25,629 nt of DNA from Puniceicoccales bacterium (GTDB taxonomy: Bacteria > Verrucomicrobiota > Verrucomicrobiia > Opitutales > JAIRKQ01). The position numbers and the translations under genes are program-made. Position 1 is the stretch's first letter. The number at the start of each line of letters is the position of its first letter. Where the stretch lies: the NCBI GenBank assembly GCA_031279395.1, contig JAITIO010000029.1, positions 1 to 25,629 on the forward strand. The letters are read 5' to 3'. Below are positions 25,030 to 25,629 of this stretch, in pieces. The notes beneath the pieces are model-generated. The model was given only the letters and a program-made list of their open reading frames with translations. It was not told where the DNA came from and made no database searches.

Positions 25030-25629
25030 ATGTTCAAATTTTTGAAAAAATTTTCCAGATCCGCCAAGGACACGGCTAGAAAGATTTTCCACCTAATTAT
25101 TCCCTACACCGTTGATAAAGAGTCGATAAAAAGCATCGAAAATGTGCTCTATGATGCCGATTTTGGCACGGAAGTTACTCCCGAAATCATCGATGAAATA
25201 AAATCTGCCCTAAAACATGATAGGGAACTGCGAAGGGAAAATATCATCCATATTGTATCCATGGTCTTGAGAAGAAACCTGGAAGGATCGGAGGCATCCC
25301 TAAACATTAGCGAACAAAGGCCACAAGTTATTTGTCTAGTTGGGGCCAATGGTGTTGGAAAGACGACCACTGTTGCTAAATTGGCTCATTTTTATAAAAC
25401 TGCTGGTAAAGAAGTCATGCTCGGTTCCTGTGATACATTCCGTGCTGCTGCCAATGAACAATTAAACTCCTGGGGATCAAAATTATCCGTTGAGGTTATT
25501 TCAAGTCAACATGGAGCGGATCCCGCCGCCGTCGCTTTTGATGCTTACAAAGCGGCAATCGCCCGAGGGAAAGACGTTTTAATTTTAGACACTGCCGGCC
25601 GGCTCCATGTCAAATCCAACCTGATGGCA
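25030..25629 (+). CDS. ftsY: Signal recognition particle receptor FtsY (5' part, runs off the window)
   Basis: The frame from ATG 25030 is open to the window end, giving 200 residues of FtsY. FtsY is the SRP receptor GTPase that docks translating ribosomes at SecYEG. The short N-terminal region (about 1-25) is basic and lacks the long acidic A domain of E. coli. The N domain helices follow. The G1 P-loop GANGVGKT is at 105-112, DTFRAAANEQL at 135-145 and DTAGRLHVKSNLM at 187-199. The C-terminal third lies outside the window. Confidence 0.97.
   Translation, partial: MFKFLKKFSRSAKDTARKIFHLIIPYTVDKESIKSIENVLYDADFGTEVTPEIIDEIKSALKHDRELRRENIIHIVSMVLRRNLEGSEASLNISEQRPQVICLVGANGVGKTTTVAKLAHFYKTAGKEVMLGSCDTFRAAANEQLNSWGSKLSVEVISSQHGADPAAVAFDAYKAAIARGKDVLILDTAGRLHVKSNLMA

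Noticed and set aside
1..25629. tRNA or rRNA genes, CRISPR arrays, phage or defence modules
   Set aside because: I looked for them on both strands by eye and saw no cloverleaf, spaced repeat array or signature protein.

Overview
This window looks like a chromosomal segment of an AT-rich, Gram-negative-type bacterium that makes lipid A (lpxK, an outer-membrane barrel protein). It is probably a member of the PVC group, and I lean towards a host-associated Verrucomicrobiota (Opitutae-like) lineage. That placement is inference, from the long insert in SecA and the general style of LpxK, the outer-membrane protein and the hydrolase. Two genes resemble effectors of intracellular bacteria: a DUF2608-like HAD protein, and a small protein carrying a phosphatidylinositol-kinase-like catalytic loop. 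Decayed IS5-family elements and broken ORFs also fit a host-restricted genome, but do not prove it.

Layout. 1-118: the 3' end of an IS5-family (IS427-like) transposase with its terminal repeat. 214-1119: a haloalkane-dehalogenase/OleB-like alpha/beta hydrolase. 1176-5176 (-): secA and mnmA, overlapping. 5337-5669: a small helical protein of unknown function. 5712-8225 (-): thyA, folA and lpxK in a tight, overlapping operon. 8322-8522 (-): a small putative secreted protein. 8605-9267 (-): an AlkD-like DNA glycosylase. 9452-12808 (+): a short NuoN-like membrane protein, then mutS. 13070-13927 (-): the DUF2608-like protein, followed by a long gene-poor spacer. 14390-16368 (-): bioW and bioF, two early steps of biotin synthesis. 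16424-17840: a gene graveyard with a broken ORF, an internally deleted IS5-family copy and further short frames. 17880-18765 (+): a SemiSWEET-like transporter overlapping thiamine pyrophosphokinase. 18921-19724 (-): an outer-membrane barrel protein with a clear terminator and promoter. 20068-23786 (+): a HIT-family hydrolase, a 7TM-HD phosphodiesterase (PgpH/YqfF type), ybeY and a short hibernation factor. 23945-24724 (+): the PI-kinase-like protein. 25030 onward: the start of ftsY.

Most genes are housekeeping: protein export and membrane targeting (SecA, FtsY), tRNA thiolation (MnmA), rRNA maturation and ribosome hibernation (YbeY, HPF), folate/dTMP metabolism, mismatch and alkylation repair, lipid A, biotin and thiamine cofactors. 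I see no tRNA, rRNA, CRISPR array, phage module or recognisable defence system. The points most worth a second look are the PI-kinase-like protein, the DUF2608-like protein, the SemiSWEET/TPK pair, the short orphan NuoN-like protein, and the decayed ORF beside the IS remnant.
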